A stretch of DNA of 42,222 nt from assembly GCA_026401075.1 (NCBI GenBank), contig JAPLNQ010000295.1, positions 4,210-46,431 of the forward strand. Direction: 5' to 3'. The notes beneath the pieces are model-generated. The model had not been told where the DNA came from and ran no database searches. It worked only from the letters and a program-made list of their open reading frames with translations. Of the stretch, positions 26,978-36,578 are shown piece after piece. Both the position numbers and the translations under genes were made by a program. Numbering within the stretch: the stretch's first letter is position 1; each line of letters starts with the position of its first letter. This DNA is from Planctomycetia bacterium. GTDB taxonomy: Bacteria; Planctomycetota; Planctomycetia; Pirellulales; UBA1268.

Positions 26978-28138
26978 CTAGCCTGCATTGTGCTCCCTCT
27001 GGTCGGGATTGCCCCCGCGCCGATCACCCGAGTGAGCCGGCTCCGGACGCATCTCCATACCCACAGGCCGCACAACTGGGCGATTTCGGTCGCCAACGTG
27101 GCCCAGCCCCCCCGAAGCCGCTCCGCCAAGGGGGGCGATCGGCACCAAGGCCCGGTCATCCATGACGAACAGCATGGACAGCAGTTTCTGCAAGAGATAG
27201 AGCAGGGCCAGAGCGAGTGGCATCATGAAGTACCCCGCCCAGTCATGGAAGATCTTCTCCGCAATGGCGGGGTCAATCGTATACATCACGCCCGTCAACG
27301 TGATGCGAATCGCGTTGACGGTCAGCGCGATGGGGACGGCGCTGGCCAGAATCACCAGGTTCTCGTACCACTCCGCATCCCCGAGCATGACGATCGCCAC
27401 CGACAGCGCAATGAAGATCGTAAGCATCCGCAGGCCGCTGCAGGCATCGACGACGCCGAGGTGCATCTTGCCGACGATAATCTGGTTGCCCTCACGGATG
27501 GCATCGATTCCCAGCGTCTGGATGGCATAGGTGCTGACCATGGTAGCCATCATCTGCAACGGTCCCAGCAGATAGCGAGTGGCCTCGTCAGGAAGTGGAT
27601 ACATGAAGATCAGGAAGCCGATCGGCGCCCACGCCCAGCGAAACACGCTCCAGCCGCCGCTCAGCAACGCCACGCCGGCCAACGCCGGCACGAATGTGTA
27701 CATATCAATCGTGATGATGCGGTAGCGGGCCACGAAGAGCCGGAGCACGAGGCTCGCCACGAGCAATCCCAGCCCCGCGGCCTGCGCCGAGAGGCTCACC
27801 GGCCGGATCGGCTGCCGCCACCAGAACAGGATCGCCACCGAGAACAACGGCACGATCCAGCCGTGGGAATACTGAGGGTTGTTCCACGCGGCCTTCGCGC
27901 TCAGCAGGCCGGGCCAGTAGCTGAACATCAGCAAGGCCGTCAAAGCAGCCAACCGGAGCACGAACTGTCTTTGCTCCGGTTGCTGAAGGTCTTCGACGAG
28001 GGCCCGGCACCGATCCCGGACTGAATCGAAGAGCGAGCCGTTGTCGGGGAACACTCGCCCCACGTCCCGGGCCATCGTGGCGTTCGTCGGGGGCAGGGAA
28101 CTGGACGGCCTCTTCGAGGGCAGGACGGACACCGGCAT
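26978..28138 (-). CDS. Exosortase (Xrt family)
   Basis: Multi-TM protein with VVDACSGLRML (catalytic Cys), ALTVNAIRITLTG (Arg), IFHDWAGYFMM (His). Confidence 0.93.
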   Translation of the reverse strand: MPVSVLPSKRPSSSLPPTNATMARDVGRVFPDNGSLFDSVRDRCRALVEDLQQPEQRQFVLRLAALTALLMFSYWPGLLSAKAAWNNPQYSHGWIVPLFSVAILFWWRQPIRPVSLSAQAAGLGLLVASLVLRLFVARYRIITIDMYTFVPALAGVALLSGGWSVFRWAWAPIGFLIFMYPLPDEATRYLLGPLQMMATMVSTYAIQTLGIDAIREGNQIIVGKMHLGVVDACSGLRMLTIFIALSVAIVMLGDAEWYENLVILASAVPIALTVNAIRITLTGVMYTIDPAIAEKIFHDWAGYFMMPLALALLYLLQKLLSMLFVMDDRALVPIAPLGGAASGGLGHVGDRNRPVVRPVGMEMRPEPAHSGDRRGGNPDQREHNAG

Positions 28139-28393
28139 ATTGAAGGCCCAAAGCGTTCCAGGAATCGCTAGCGACCCTGATTTTACCCGACCCGGACAGC
28201 ATTTTCACGCCTGCGGTGCGTTGCTCCCCGCAGGGACTAGGCGAGAATAGGATCGTCGCCGACCTTCAATTACGATGATCTTAGCCCTTCCGTTTGGCCG
28301 TGACACCGGCGATCCGGGCTGCAATGATCCATCCGGCTTAGCCGTACGGACGCCCATTTCAGCCCCCGCATCCCACCCAGCTTCGCAGATTGC

Positions 28394-29398
28394 ATGGACC
28401 CCGTTGTTCCCAACCCGCCTGCGTCGCAGTCCGCCCGCCGGCTACCGGGTTGGCTCACGTTGGTGCTTCGATTGGCGGCCACGGGAGCCCTGATGGCCGT
28501 GGTGCTGCGCGGGCTCGAGTGGCACAAGCTTCTGGATCTTCTGGAGCAATGTGACTGGCGCTGGTGGTTCGCGGGACTCGCGGTCAGCATTCTCGTGCAA
28601 ACGCTCGCCGCCATCCGCTGGGCCGCGCTCGCGCGGCCAATCGGCTTTCCTTTTCCCGTGACGACCTTCCTCTGGCGATTTTTCGAGGGCCTGTTCTTCA
28701 ACCTCTGCCTGCCGTCGTCGATCGGCGGCGATGTGGTCAAGGCCTACCGACTCGCCGACTCGACCCCCAGTCGGCTGCTGGCCGGCTGCACCGTTCTCGC
28801 CGACCGGCTGACGGGATTGGCGGCGCTCGGCGTGTTGGCGGGCACCGCCCTGACGGCCAAGGAATGGGCATTGGACATGCCCGCCACGCTCGCTTTGGGA
28901 GCCGTGTTGCTGGTGGCGGTGCTGTTGATGTTCTGGGTGGTCGTCGGCTCCCTCGATCGCCTTCTGACCATAATTCCGGAGCAGCACGCGGCCCGACACT
29001 TCATCGCTCAGCTGCTGCCTTACAAAATGCAACCCAGCCTCATGATGCGAGCGGTCGGCTGGAGCCTGATCATCCAGATGGGCGGCTCGGTGGTCGTGGC
29101 GTTCATCGCCCGCGCGATCGGGGTGTCTCTGCCGCTGTCGGTGTGGTTTGCGGTGGTGCCACTGGTGACGCTGGCGATGGTGGTGCCGCTGAGCATCAAC
29201 GGCGTGGGCGTGCGTGAGGGAGGGCTCGCGCTGATGCTGAAGCCCGCCGGCGTGTCGACCGATGCCGCCGTGGCTATCGGCCTGCTTTGGTTCCTCGCGA
29301 CGATTCTCACCGGTCTGATCGGCGGGGTGCTGTTCCTGCTCGATCGCAAACCGTCGGCTGCTCCGGCGTCGGTCATCCCTCCCGCGCGGCCCGCCTAA
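28394..29398 (+). CDS. Flippase-like / lysylphosphatidylglycerol synthase TM region family protein
   Basis: Multi-TM with WWFAGLAVSILVQTLAAIRWAALARPIG, FFEGLFFNLCLPSSIGGDVVKAYRL, PLSINGVGVREGGLALML. Confidence 0.9.
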   Translation: MDPVVPNPPASQSARRLPGWLTLVLRLAATGALMAVVLRGLEWHKLLDLLEQCDWRWWFAGLAVSILVQTLAAIRWAALARPIGFPFPVTTFLWRFFEGLFFNLCLPSSIGGDVVKAYRLADSTPSRLLAGCTVLADRLTGLAALGVLAGTALTAKEWALDMPATLALGAVLLVAVLLMFWVVVGSLDRLLTIIPEQHAARHFIAQLLPYKMQPSLMMRAVGWSLIIQMGGSVVVAFIARAIGVSLPLSVWFAVVPLVTLAMVVPLSINGVGVREGGLALMLKPAGVSTDAAVAIGLLWFLATILTGLIGGVLFLLDRKPSAAPASVIPPARPA

Positions 29399-30996
29399 CG
29401 CCGCCGTGCCGCGGTAAGCAGCAATCCGGCAATCGTCTTCGCGTCGTCGATCCGGCCATCGAGGCACATCGCGATCGCCTCGTCCCAGGTGACCACGCGG
29501 GTGCGAATCTGCTCACCAGGCTCGAGTGCCTGCGGACCCGCGACCAGATCTTCGGCGACGAAGAGATGCATTCGCTCCCGGAGAATCCCCGGAGACATCC
29601 ACATCTCGCCTGCCGGCACGATCCGACCCGCACGATACCCCGTTTCCTCGGCCAGTTCCCGCCGCGCGGCCTCCTCCAACGATTCGACGCGGTCGAGCGT
29701 CCCGGCGGGGAGTTCCAGGAGCGTCTTCCCGACGGCCACGCGGACCACCTCCACCAGACAGACTTCCTGCGGCGACACCAGTGGCACGATGACCACGCTG
29801 CCCGGATGTCGCACCACCTCCCGCTCGCGTCGGCTGCCATCCGTGCACGACTCCGACACCCGCACGACGCGAAACCGTCTTGTCTCCAACAGCAGCTCAC
29901 CCTCTTCCTGCGGCGGATCAAACGGTTGCACCGCTGCGGACTCCTGCAACGGCACTGCCACCACGCGGGCGGCTGCCCCGCCCACCTCGAGCGGCTGCGC
30001 CGCGTCCACCACCTTCGCCTGCACGAGTCCGAGCCCCAGGCCGCAGCCGAGCGCGGGCGAGTAGCAGATCGATGGAAGCCGGCCGACGACCTCGTCACCG
30101 CAGCGCACGACCACGTCAGCAGCAACTCCCTGCAGGCTGGCATCGCCGCCCCAGCCATCGGTAGCGCCATCGATGGCGATCGCCACAAACCTTCGGTTGA
30201 CATGCCCCAGGGCGTCGATTCTCGCCACGGTCTCCTGGCCGAGGTAGCAGCCCTTCGTGAACGAGATCGCACGCTGGTCGCGGGCCAACTCTTGCGGCAG
30301 CGTCTTCTCCGGAATATCGATCGGCGCGGGCATGCCCGCTTCGATGCGGGCGGTATCCCATGCGGCCGCTTCGGCCCGTGGTACGGCATGTGCCTCCAGC
30401 CACGCCACCAGACGGGGATGGTCGGCCTTGTCCGATTGCACGAGAAATCCTGTCGGACCGTACCAGTCGACCCGCACGATCGCCACGGGCACATCGCCCA
30501 GCAGTCCGCGGCCGTGGTGAAGCAAGGCCTCCGGCGGCCGCACGCTCAACCGCGCCGCCAACCATGCCTCGGCCTGCGGCCCCGCGATGATCAGATTTCC
30601 GCGGTCCTCTGATGCGTCGCACAGTTCGAGACGCTCGCGAATGTGGTAGCGGTCAAGGTGCTCGCGCAGGGGCGCAGCCAGCCCCGCCGGCGCGTCGATC
30701 CAGACGCCATCTTCGATCCGCAGGATGCTCGTCAGCGCGAGCACCCATCCCCGAGCGTCTGTGAAAAAGCCTTCGGTGCCCTCCCCTTCCGCGAGCGCGG
30801 AGAGCGCCGCCGTCGTGAAGTTGTCGACGAACCGCACGGCATCGGGCCCGCGAGCCGTCAGCACCAACCGCCGACCGAGATCCCCCCAGGCCAGCCCCCG
30901 CCGCAGATCGGCATAGCCGTCCGGGATCGGCGCAGGGGCATCGCACGCATTGGACCGGTGGGGCTCACGCGATTCCTGCTGTTTCTGCTGCATCAT
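29395..30996 (-). CDS. YgfZ/GcvT-like folate-binding protein fused to Nudix hydrolase
   Basis: YgfZ signature KGCYLGQETVARIDALGHVNRR; complete Nudix box GTLDRVESLEEAARRELAEETGY in the same uninterrupted ORF (start could be as far upstream as 31122). Confidence 0.9.
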   Translation of the reverse strand: MMQQKQQESREPHRSNACDAPAPIPDGYADLRRGLAWGDLGRRLVLTARGPDAVRFVDNFTTAALSALAEGEGTEGFFTDARGWVLALTSILRIEDGVWIDAPAGLAAPLREHLDRYHIRERLELCDASEDRGNLIIAGPQAEAWLAARLSVRPPEALLHHGRGLLGDVPVAIVRVDWYGPTGFLVQSDKADHPRLVAWLEAHAVPRAEAAAWDTARIEAGMPAPIDIPEKTLPQELARDQRAISFTKGCYLGQETVARIDALGHVNRRFVAIAIDGATDGWGGDASLQGVAADVVVRCGDEVVGRLPSICYSPALGCGLGLGLVQAKVVDAAQPLEVGGAAARVVAVPLQESAAVQPFDPPQEEGELLLETRRFRVVRVSESCTDGSRREREVVRHPGSVVIVPLVSPQEVCLVEVVRVAVGKTLLELPAGTLDRVESLEEAARRELAEETGYRAGRIVPAGEMWMSPGILRERMHLFVAEDLVAGPQALEPGEQIRTRVVTWDEAIAMCLDGRIDDAKTIAGLLLTAARRR

Positions 30997-31192
30997 GGCT
31001 GGCTGCTCTGGCTGGCTCCTGTGGGGCGGCTGGGCTGGCTGCAGCCTACCAAGAAAATTTCTGCCACCGCGCGAACGCTCCTGCTGGTTGCTGCGTATGG
31101 GAGAGCACCGCAACGACGACACGAATGGTGCGGTCGGAGATGGAATCCGGGGGCAAACGCCGCCCCACGCTCACGTGCAGAGGGACCCAACC

Positions 31193-31816
31193 ATGGCCAC
31201 TGTTGACTACCGAAACGGATACCTGAATGACTATGGCGACGACGCGGACGACATGCTCGATGATCCGCTAGCCGTCGCCGACTCAGAACACTCCGACGCG
31301 GTGCGAGCGGCGGTTGATGGCGGAGACGCCGGCCTGCGTACAGCCCACCGCCGTCAGCGACAACTGCACCGCATCGCCGAGGTGCGGAGGCTTCAAGGCG
31401 TGACGCTCCGCAACGTGTCACGGCGATTGGGTGCGCCGCTGGCAGCGGTCCGCCGGCAGGAGCAGCCGGACTGCGACCTGCGGCTTTCCGATCTCCTTCG
31501 ATGGCAGGAGGTGTTGGAGGTGCCAGTTGCCGAACTGCTCGTCGAAGGCGAGGACCAGCTATCCGGCCCGGTGCTGCAGCGGTCACGCATGGTGAAACTG
31601 ATGAAGACAGCCGCAGCGATCCGCGAACGCACTCAAGACACGACGACCGCCCGGATGGTGTCGATGTTGATCGAGCAGATTCTGGAACTCATGCCCGAAC
31701 TTGCCGACGTGACACCATGGCATACCGTGGGCCAGCGGCGCACGCTCGACGACGTCGGCCGCACCGCCAGGAATCCGGTCGCCGACGATGTCTTCCGCCG
31801 GACAGCACTCGACTGA
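31193..31816 (+). CDS. Helix-turn-helix (XRE-like) DNA-binding protein
   Basis: LHRIAEVRRLQGVTLRNVSRRLGAPLAAVRRQEQPDCDLRLSDLLRWQEVLEVPVAELL resembles Cro/CI-type HTH. Confidence 0.7.
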   Translation: MATVDYRNGYLNDYGDDADDMLDDPLAVADSEHSDAVRAAVDGGDAGLRTAHRRQRQLHRIAEVRRLQGVTLRNVSRRLGAPLAAVRRQEQPDCDLRLSDLLRWQEVLEVPVAELLVEGEDQLSGPVLQRSRMVKLMKTAAAIRERTQDTTTARMVSMLIEQILELMPELADVTPWHTVGQRRTLDDVGRTARNPVADDVFRRTALD

Positions 31817-31916
31817 CGCCCCGCCCAGGCGGCCTCGCGGGCCACGAATACGCTGTCAGAAACAATCTCGACGGGGGGCCCGACATGTCAGGGGCGCGGG
31901 TCGCCCGTGAGTCATG

Positions 31917-31955
31917 CCGCCGGTGCGGACAAGCCCGCCTTGTTCGCACCGGCGG
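31917..31955. promoter_or_regulatory. Strong 17-bp-stem hairpin, intergenic (possible terminator or structured RNA)
   Basis: ccgccggtgcggacaag / cttgttcgcaccggcgg with 5-nt loop cccgc and one mismatch. Confidence 0.55.
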
Positions 31956-32046
31956 TGCTGTTTACGATCGACGCACCGCGGTACGCGCCGCGGCAGTCAC
32001 CGTGCCTTGATTCCCCCTCCAGCACTTCTTCTTCAGGTCGCCAATC

Positions 32047-32133
32047 GTGTTTTCCTTACTGGGTGTCATCGGCATCACGCTCGTGCTGTTTCTCGTCGTT
32101 GCGCTGACGGCGGGGCTGGTCCTGGGCAAGTGA
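32047..32133 (+). CDS. Possible 28-aa single-pass membrane microprotein
   Basis: GTG-start frame reads MFSLLGVIGITLVLFLVVALTAGLVLGK-stop; no strong ribosome-binding site. Confidence 0.3.
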   Translation: MFSLLGVIGITLVLFLVVALTAGLVLGK

Positions 32134-32523
32134 TGTCGCGCATGCCTGCCGGCTGCCTGTGCCGCCCGCGGCGCCGCCGCGGAGCACTCCGACCACAAGC
32201 AGGGTGAAGAAGCCTCCCAGCACGCCCATGAACAGCACCCACGCCACCACGGCCAACTGGAAATAATCCCGCAGCCAGACCCGTATGGGCGGTTCGGCGC
32301 TCTTGGGAACTTTTCTCTGCACCGGCCCGTCGCGGCCCGACTGCTGCCGCATGTCGTGTCGAAATGCGTCCCACTGCGACTGTGCCTCCGGGCGATCCCA
32401 TTGCTCGAGCCAATCGGCGCGAGCCCGCAGCAGCAGCACTGGCGGCAGGATGAGGGCGGCCAGCCACACGGCCACGATCAGGCCGATCGCGCTCGTCCGC
32501 AGAAATACCTCGCGTCGCACCAT
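32056..32523 (-). CDS. Small membrane protein with two TM segments
   Basis: IGLIVAVWLAALILPPVLLL and LAVVAWVLFMGVLGGFFTLLVVGVL segments; no recognised domain. Confidence 0.6.
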   Translation of the reverse strand: MVRREVFLRTSAIGLIVAVWLAALILPPVLLLRARADWLEQWDRPEAQSQWDAFRHDMRQQSGRDGPVQRKVPKSAEPPIRVWLRDYFQLAVVAWVLFMGVLGGFFTLLVVGVLRGGAAGGTGSRQACATSLAQDQPRRQRNDEKQHERDADDTQ

Positions 32524-32756
32524 GCCACCCAATCCCTTCCCACAACTCTTAAAAACACCTTGACCACCGTCCACGAGCCCGGGCAGCGCCCGCTGCACGA
32601 TCGAATCTATCACCCCCCATCTTGCCCGTCTTTCCGGGCAGGCAAACGGTCTGGCATCGGCGGTGATCAGCCACTACCGTCCTGCCGCCCATTGCCCACC
32701 CAAGCCCCCAGCCAAGTCATTGGGCCAGCCATCGACCCACGTCAGGAGCCTGTAGC

Positions 32757-33839
32757 GTGAGTGTTCGTGCGTCATCCCCCTGGATTCCGTTGGTGTTGAT
32801 CGCCGTTGGCCTGGCGGTCGGCGGCCCCGTGGCAAAAGCCCAGACAGGCTGGTTGCCCACGGCCTGGTTTTCGCAGGACACGGTCGACCCCAAGGCAATG
32901 TTCCCGCTGGCCGAGAGCGACGGGCCATGGATGGTGCTGGCAACGACGTTCCGTGGTGAGGGAGCCCGCGACGACGCCCGTCAGCTCGTGCAGGAACTCC
33001 GCGGCCCCCACAAGCTCAAGGCCTACACGCATGAGAAGTCGTTCGACTTCACGGGCAACCAGCGCGGGCTCGGACTCAATCCCGACGGCACTCCAAAGAA
33101 GATGCGGTATGCCATAGCGGAACAGGTGACGGAGGTCGCCGTGCTCGTGGGCGACTTCGCCTCCTTCGACGACCCGCGTGGGCAGAAGATGCTCACCAAA
33201 ATCAAGAACCTCCACCCCGAGTCGCTCGCAGCCGGAAGCGGCAAGAGCCAGTCGTTCAGCGATTTCAGGCGGATGATGGGGCTCAACAAGAACAGCGGCA
33301 AGGGTCCGATGCATCTGGCGTTTGTGATTCCGAATCCACTCCTGCCGGAAGACTTCTTCGCGCGACAGCAGGTGGACCAGTTCGTGCTCGACATGAATGC
33401 CGATGTCACCAACAGTCTGCTCGACTGCCCGGGCCGGTATAGCGTGCGGGTGGCAACCTTCACCGGGGCCGGCACCTTCGACCAAAAAGCGATCGCAGAC
33501 GGCGGCAAGGAGGTGGAGCTGAAGGGGCGTCTGGTGGAGGCGGCGGAGAAGGCCCACCGACTCACCGAAACGCTCCGCCGCAGCGGCTGGCAGGCGTGGG
33601 AATTCCACGATCGCGATTCGAGCATGGTCTGCGTCGGGAGCGTCGATCAGCTGGCCGTGCAACAGGCCAGCGGCACGATGGCCACCCATCCCGAGATCAT
33701 CCGCATCGTGAAGGAACTCGGTCCCGATCCGGTGAAACTGGCGGTCGGCCAGATCATGCCGCGGAGTATCGACGGCGTCCTGCTCGACGTGCAGCCCAAG
33801 CCGATCGACGTGCCGCGGGTGCCGACCGGCCGCCGTTGA
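32757..33839 (+). CDS. Hypothetical secreted protein
   Basis: GTG start, signal peptide IPLVLIAVGLAVGGPVAKAQ; long uninterrupted ORF without a recognised domain. Confidence 0.75.
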   Translation: MSVRASSPWIPLVLIAVGLAVGGPVAKAQTGWLPTAWFSQDTVDPKAMFPLAESDGPWMVLATTFRGEGARDDARQLVQELRGPHKLKAYTHEKSFDFTGNQRGLGLNPDGTPKKMRYAIAEQVTEVAVLVGDFASFDDPRGQKMLTKIKNLHPESLAAGSGKSQSFSDFRRMMGLNKNSGKGPMHLAFVIPNPLLPEDFFARQQVDQFVLDMNADVTNSLLDCPGRYSVRVATFTGAGTFDQKAIADGGKEVELKGRLVEAAEKAHRLTETLRRSGWQAWEFHDRDSSMVCVGSVDQLAVQQASGTMATHPEIIRIVKELGPDPVKLAVGQIMPRSIDGVLLDVQPKPIDVPRVPTGRR

Positions 33840-33874
33840 TAGACGCACCACGCAACCGCCGGACAGACCGGTCT

Positions 33875-34510
33875 ATGGACACCATCGCGACGCTCGTGCT
33901 CGGCACGACCAATGCCGGTAAGCTCCGCGAGCTCACCGAACTGCTCGCCCCGCTGGGCATCGCATGCTGCTCGCTCGCCGGCCTCGACGCCGCGGTCGAC
34001 GTCGAGGAAACGGGTGATTCGTTCGCCGCCAACGCGGCTCTCAAGGCCTCGCAGCAGGCCAGGGCCCTGGGCCGCTGGGTGCTCGCGGAAGACAGTGGAC
34101 TCGTGGTGGACGCCCTCGGCGGTGCGCCGGGCATCTATTCGGCGAGGTTCTCTGGAGCCGGCGCGACGGATGAGCGAAACAATGCCCTCCTGCTTGAACG
34201 GCTCGTCCCCTTTCCCGCGGCGCCGCGGTCGGCCCACTACGCCTGCCACGCCGCCCTCTCTGATCCCAACGGCACGATCGTGGCAATCTCAAGCGGGGTC
34301 TGCGGCGGCCTGATCGCCGACCGCCCGGCAGGAGTCGGCGGCTTCGGCTACGACCCGCTGTTCATCGTGCCTGAATACCATCGCACCTTCGGGGAACTGT
34401 CGCCGGCGGTGAAAGCGTTGATCAGCCATCGCGCCCGCGCGATGCGGGCGATCATCCCGGCGATCGAGCGGTGGCTGCGTCCGCACCAGATGCCAGCCGG
34501 TGGGCAATGA
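33875..34510 (+). CDS. rdgB: XTP/dITP diphosphatase (RdgB/HAM1 family)
   Basis: LVLGTTNAGKLRELTELL, EETGDSFAANAALKA, AEDSGLVVDALGGAPGIYSARFSG, GFGYDPLFIVPEYHRTFGEL. Confidence 0.96.
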   Translation: MDTIATLVLGTTNAGKLRELTELLAPLGIACCSLAGLDAAVDVEETGDSFAANAALKASQQARALGRWVLAEDSGLVVDALGGAPGIYSARFSGAGATDERNNALLLERLVPFPAAPRSAHYACHAALSDPNGTIVAISSGVCGGLIADRPAGVGGFGYDPLFIVPEYHRTFGELSPAVKALISHRARAMRAIIPAIERWLRPHQMPAGGQ

Positions 34511-35564
34511 CACGCAGCACGTCCGGGGTGCCGTCCATCCGCCCCGCCACGCTCGCAAGCGCCGGCGCATAGCCCCCGAGGCCGTCGAGAAAGCCTCGCA
34601 CCCGTGCACCTGTCACCTCCTCGAGCAGTGCGAAATCGCCGCATCCCATCGCGGCCAGGAACGAGCTGTTCATGAACTGTTCCGAGTGGGCCCTCTCGGG
34701 CAGAACGAGCAGCGGCTTGCCCAGGTGCAGGCTCTCACCGATGAGCTGGTTGCCGGCCGCGCTGACCAAGGCCCGACATCCCGCCAGGTCTTCCACGAAT
34801 CTCCCCTCATCAATCGCGTGAAATGACACGTTGCCCACGCTGTCACGTGCGCCGAGCCCATACACCTTCACGGGCAGGCCGCAATCGGTGAGCGACTCAA
34901 TGGTCGAAAACGGCGTGTGCCGGCGCAGGTAGCTGAGCAGAAACCCGCCGTCATGGGGCACCGCCGCCGTGATCTCGCGGCGCAGCAGCGGCCCCACCTG
35001 CACGACATGCTCCCACCCGCGGCGGAGCGGCGGCCTGAAAAAAGCGGAGACGACGGTATCGGTCGCCTCCACCACATACATCCAGACTGCGTGGCTCATG
35101 AACCAGGCGTTCCACTGGAGCGACCACGGCAGGGCATCAAGATCGTACGCCAGCAGGAAGTGCTGGTGATCGACGCTCACCAGCGGGATTCCCTGCCGGC
35201 TCGCGGCCCGTGGCAAGCTCGGCTCAAAGTCGGTGATGGCGAGGTCGGCCTGGAACGCATCCAATTCCACCATCAGCCGATCCACGATGGGGCCGAGTTG
35301 GCGGGCCTGGTATTCGAGACCCGCCGCGATCGAACGCATCACGTCGAGCTGACCATCGGTGTATTGGAAGACGATGCCGGGAATCTCAGAGACACGAACG
35401 CGGGGATGACCCTCGCCAAAGCGTTTCGAGAGCAACTCCCAGGCGTCTGCCGACGTGAACAGCAGGATGTCGTGGTCACGCTCGAGATGCTCGACGAGGG
35501 TGCAGATCCTGGTGGCGTGGCCGCGTCCTTCCCCACACAGGCTGATGGCGATTTTCGACACCGA
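34452..35564 (-). CDS. Glycosyltransferase-like protein (MJ1255/UDP-glycosyltransferase type)
   Basis: KIAISLCGEGRGHATRICTLVEHL; C-terminal AGNQLIGESLHLGKPLLVLPERAHSEQFMNSSFLAAMGCG. Start approximate. Confidence 0.85.
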   Translation of the reverse strand, partial: SVSKIAISLCGEGRGHATRICTLVEHLERDHDILLFTSADAWELLSKRFGEGHPRVRVSEIPGIVFQYTDGQLDVMRSIAAGLEYQARQLGPIVDRLMVELDAFQADLAITDFEPSLPRAASRQGIPLVSVDHQHFLLAYDLDALPWSLQWNAWFMSHAVWMYVVEATDTVVSAFFRPPLRRGWEHVVQVGPLLRREITAAVPHDGGFLLSYLRRHTPFSTIESLTDCGLPVKVYGLGARDSVGNVSFHAIDEGRFVEDLAGCRALVSAAGNQLIGESLHLGKPLLVLPERAHSEQFMNSSFLAAMGCGDFALLEEVTGARVRGFLDGLGGYAPALASVAGRMDGTPDVLRVIAHRLASGADAATARSPG

Positions 35565-35792
35565 ATCTCCTCGACAACCCGTGGCCTGAACAACCCGTGC
35601 CCTGATGGGCTCGGAGTATGATGGCACATCGACCGGTTTCAAGTGTTTGCCGGCATTTTGCGCCGGTTTTTACGGGCGATTTCGGATTGAAGGACAGCCT
35701 GCCGGCCGCTATCGTCCCCGTCCCGCCCCTGTGGCATGTCGCCCCAGAACCGCCCCGGCAGAGCCGGGCCCCAGATTGCCAGACACGACACC

Positions 35793-36536
35793 ATGAAGCT
35801 CCGTTCCTTGCTCCTGGTGAGCTGCATGCTGGTCGTGCCGGCGCTGGCGATGTTTTCGCACTTGATCCCGGCGGAAATGCGGGCGGCAGCCCGCCACAGT
35901 TTTGCCACGGCCACGAGCGACTGGCTGGGAACTCCGGCTGAGTCGCGAACTATCCCGACTCCTCCAGCCGCTTTGCCCCCGGCAGTGGCACAGTCAGCCT
36001 TGCCCGTCCATGGGGGCGAGACACTCGGATTTCTGCCCGCGGCTACCGTTCCCAAGCCCATCGCCACCGGCCTGCCCCCTGCCGCCACGGGCCTGCCGCC
36101 CGCAGCGACCGGCGGAGCGGCGGCGGCCACCAGTCCACCACTCCCTGCGGGAGCCGCGTCATCCACCGCGGCAGAACCTGCCACGCCGCCACTGGTCACG
36201 CAGTTGGCTGACCGCACCCGGCAACTCCGTGACCTGCAGGCCCGCGAACAGCAGGCGATCGAAGCCCAGTTGAAGTCGGCTGGGGCGGTGTCGTTCGACT
36301 GCCAGCCGCTCCCTGGTTCCGAGGGTCTCTTCAGCAGCTCTTGCCGGGTGCCGATGGACGCGACCGGCCAACTGCAGCGGGTGTTTCAGGCCAGCGGCCA
36401 CGACCCGGGGACCGCGTCCGCGGCGCTGCTGGCGCAGGTGACGGCATGGCGGCAGCGGATGGCCATGCAGGAGCCCCCCGCGACTGCCGGAGGTGCCGAT
36501 GGCACCAGCCCGCCGCCGGGCGGACGTTTTCAATGA
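35793..36536 (+). CDS. Secreted/anchored Pro-Ala-rich hypothetical protein
   Basis: MKLRSLLLVSCMLVVPALAMF signal/anchor; LPPAATGLPPAATGG repeats. Confidence 0.7.
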   Translation: MKLRSLLLVSCMLVVPALAMFSHLIPAEMRAAARHSFATATSDWLGTPAESRTIPTPPAALPPAVAQSALPVHGGETLGFLPAATVPKPIATGLPPAATGLPPAATGGAAAATSPPLPAGAASSTAAEPATPPLVTQLADRTRQLRDLQAREQQAIEAQLKSAGAVSFDCQPLPGSEGLFSSSCRVPMDATGQLQRVFQASGHDPGTASAALLAQVTAWRQRMAMQEPPATAGGADGTSPPPGGRFQ

Positions 36537-36578
36537 CCGGTTCCTTCGTCTGAAGTCTGCTTTCAGCCGCTCTTCGCC

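Noticed and set aside
28208-28240. Small inverted repeat cctgcgg...ccgcagg between divergent exosortase and flippase genes
   Set aside because: Only 7 bp per arm in high-GC DNA; could be an operator but too weak to claim.
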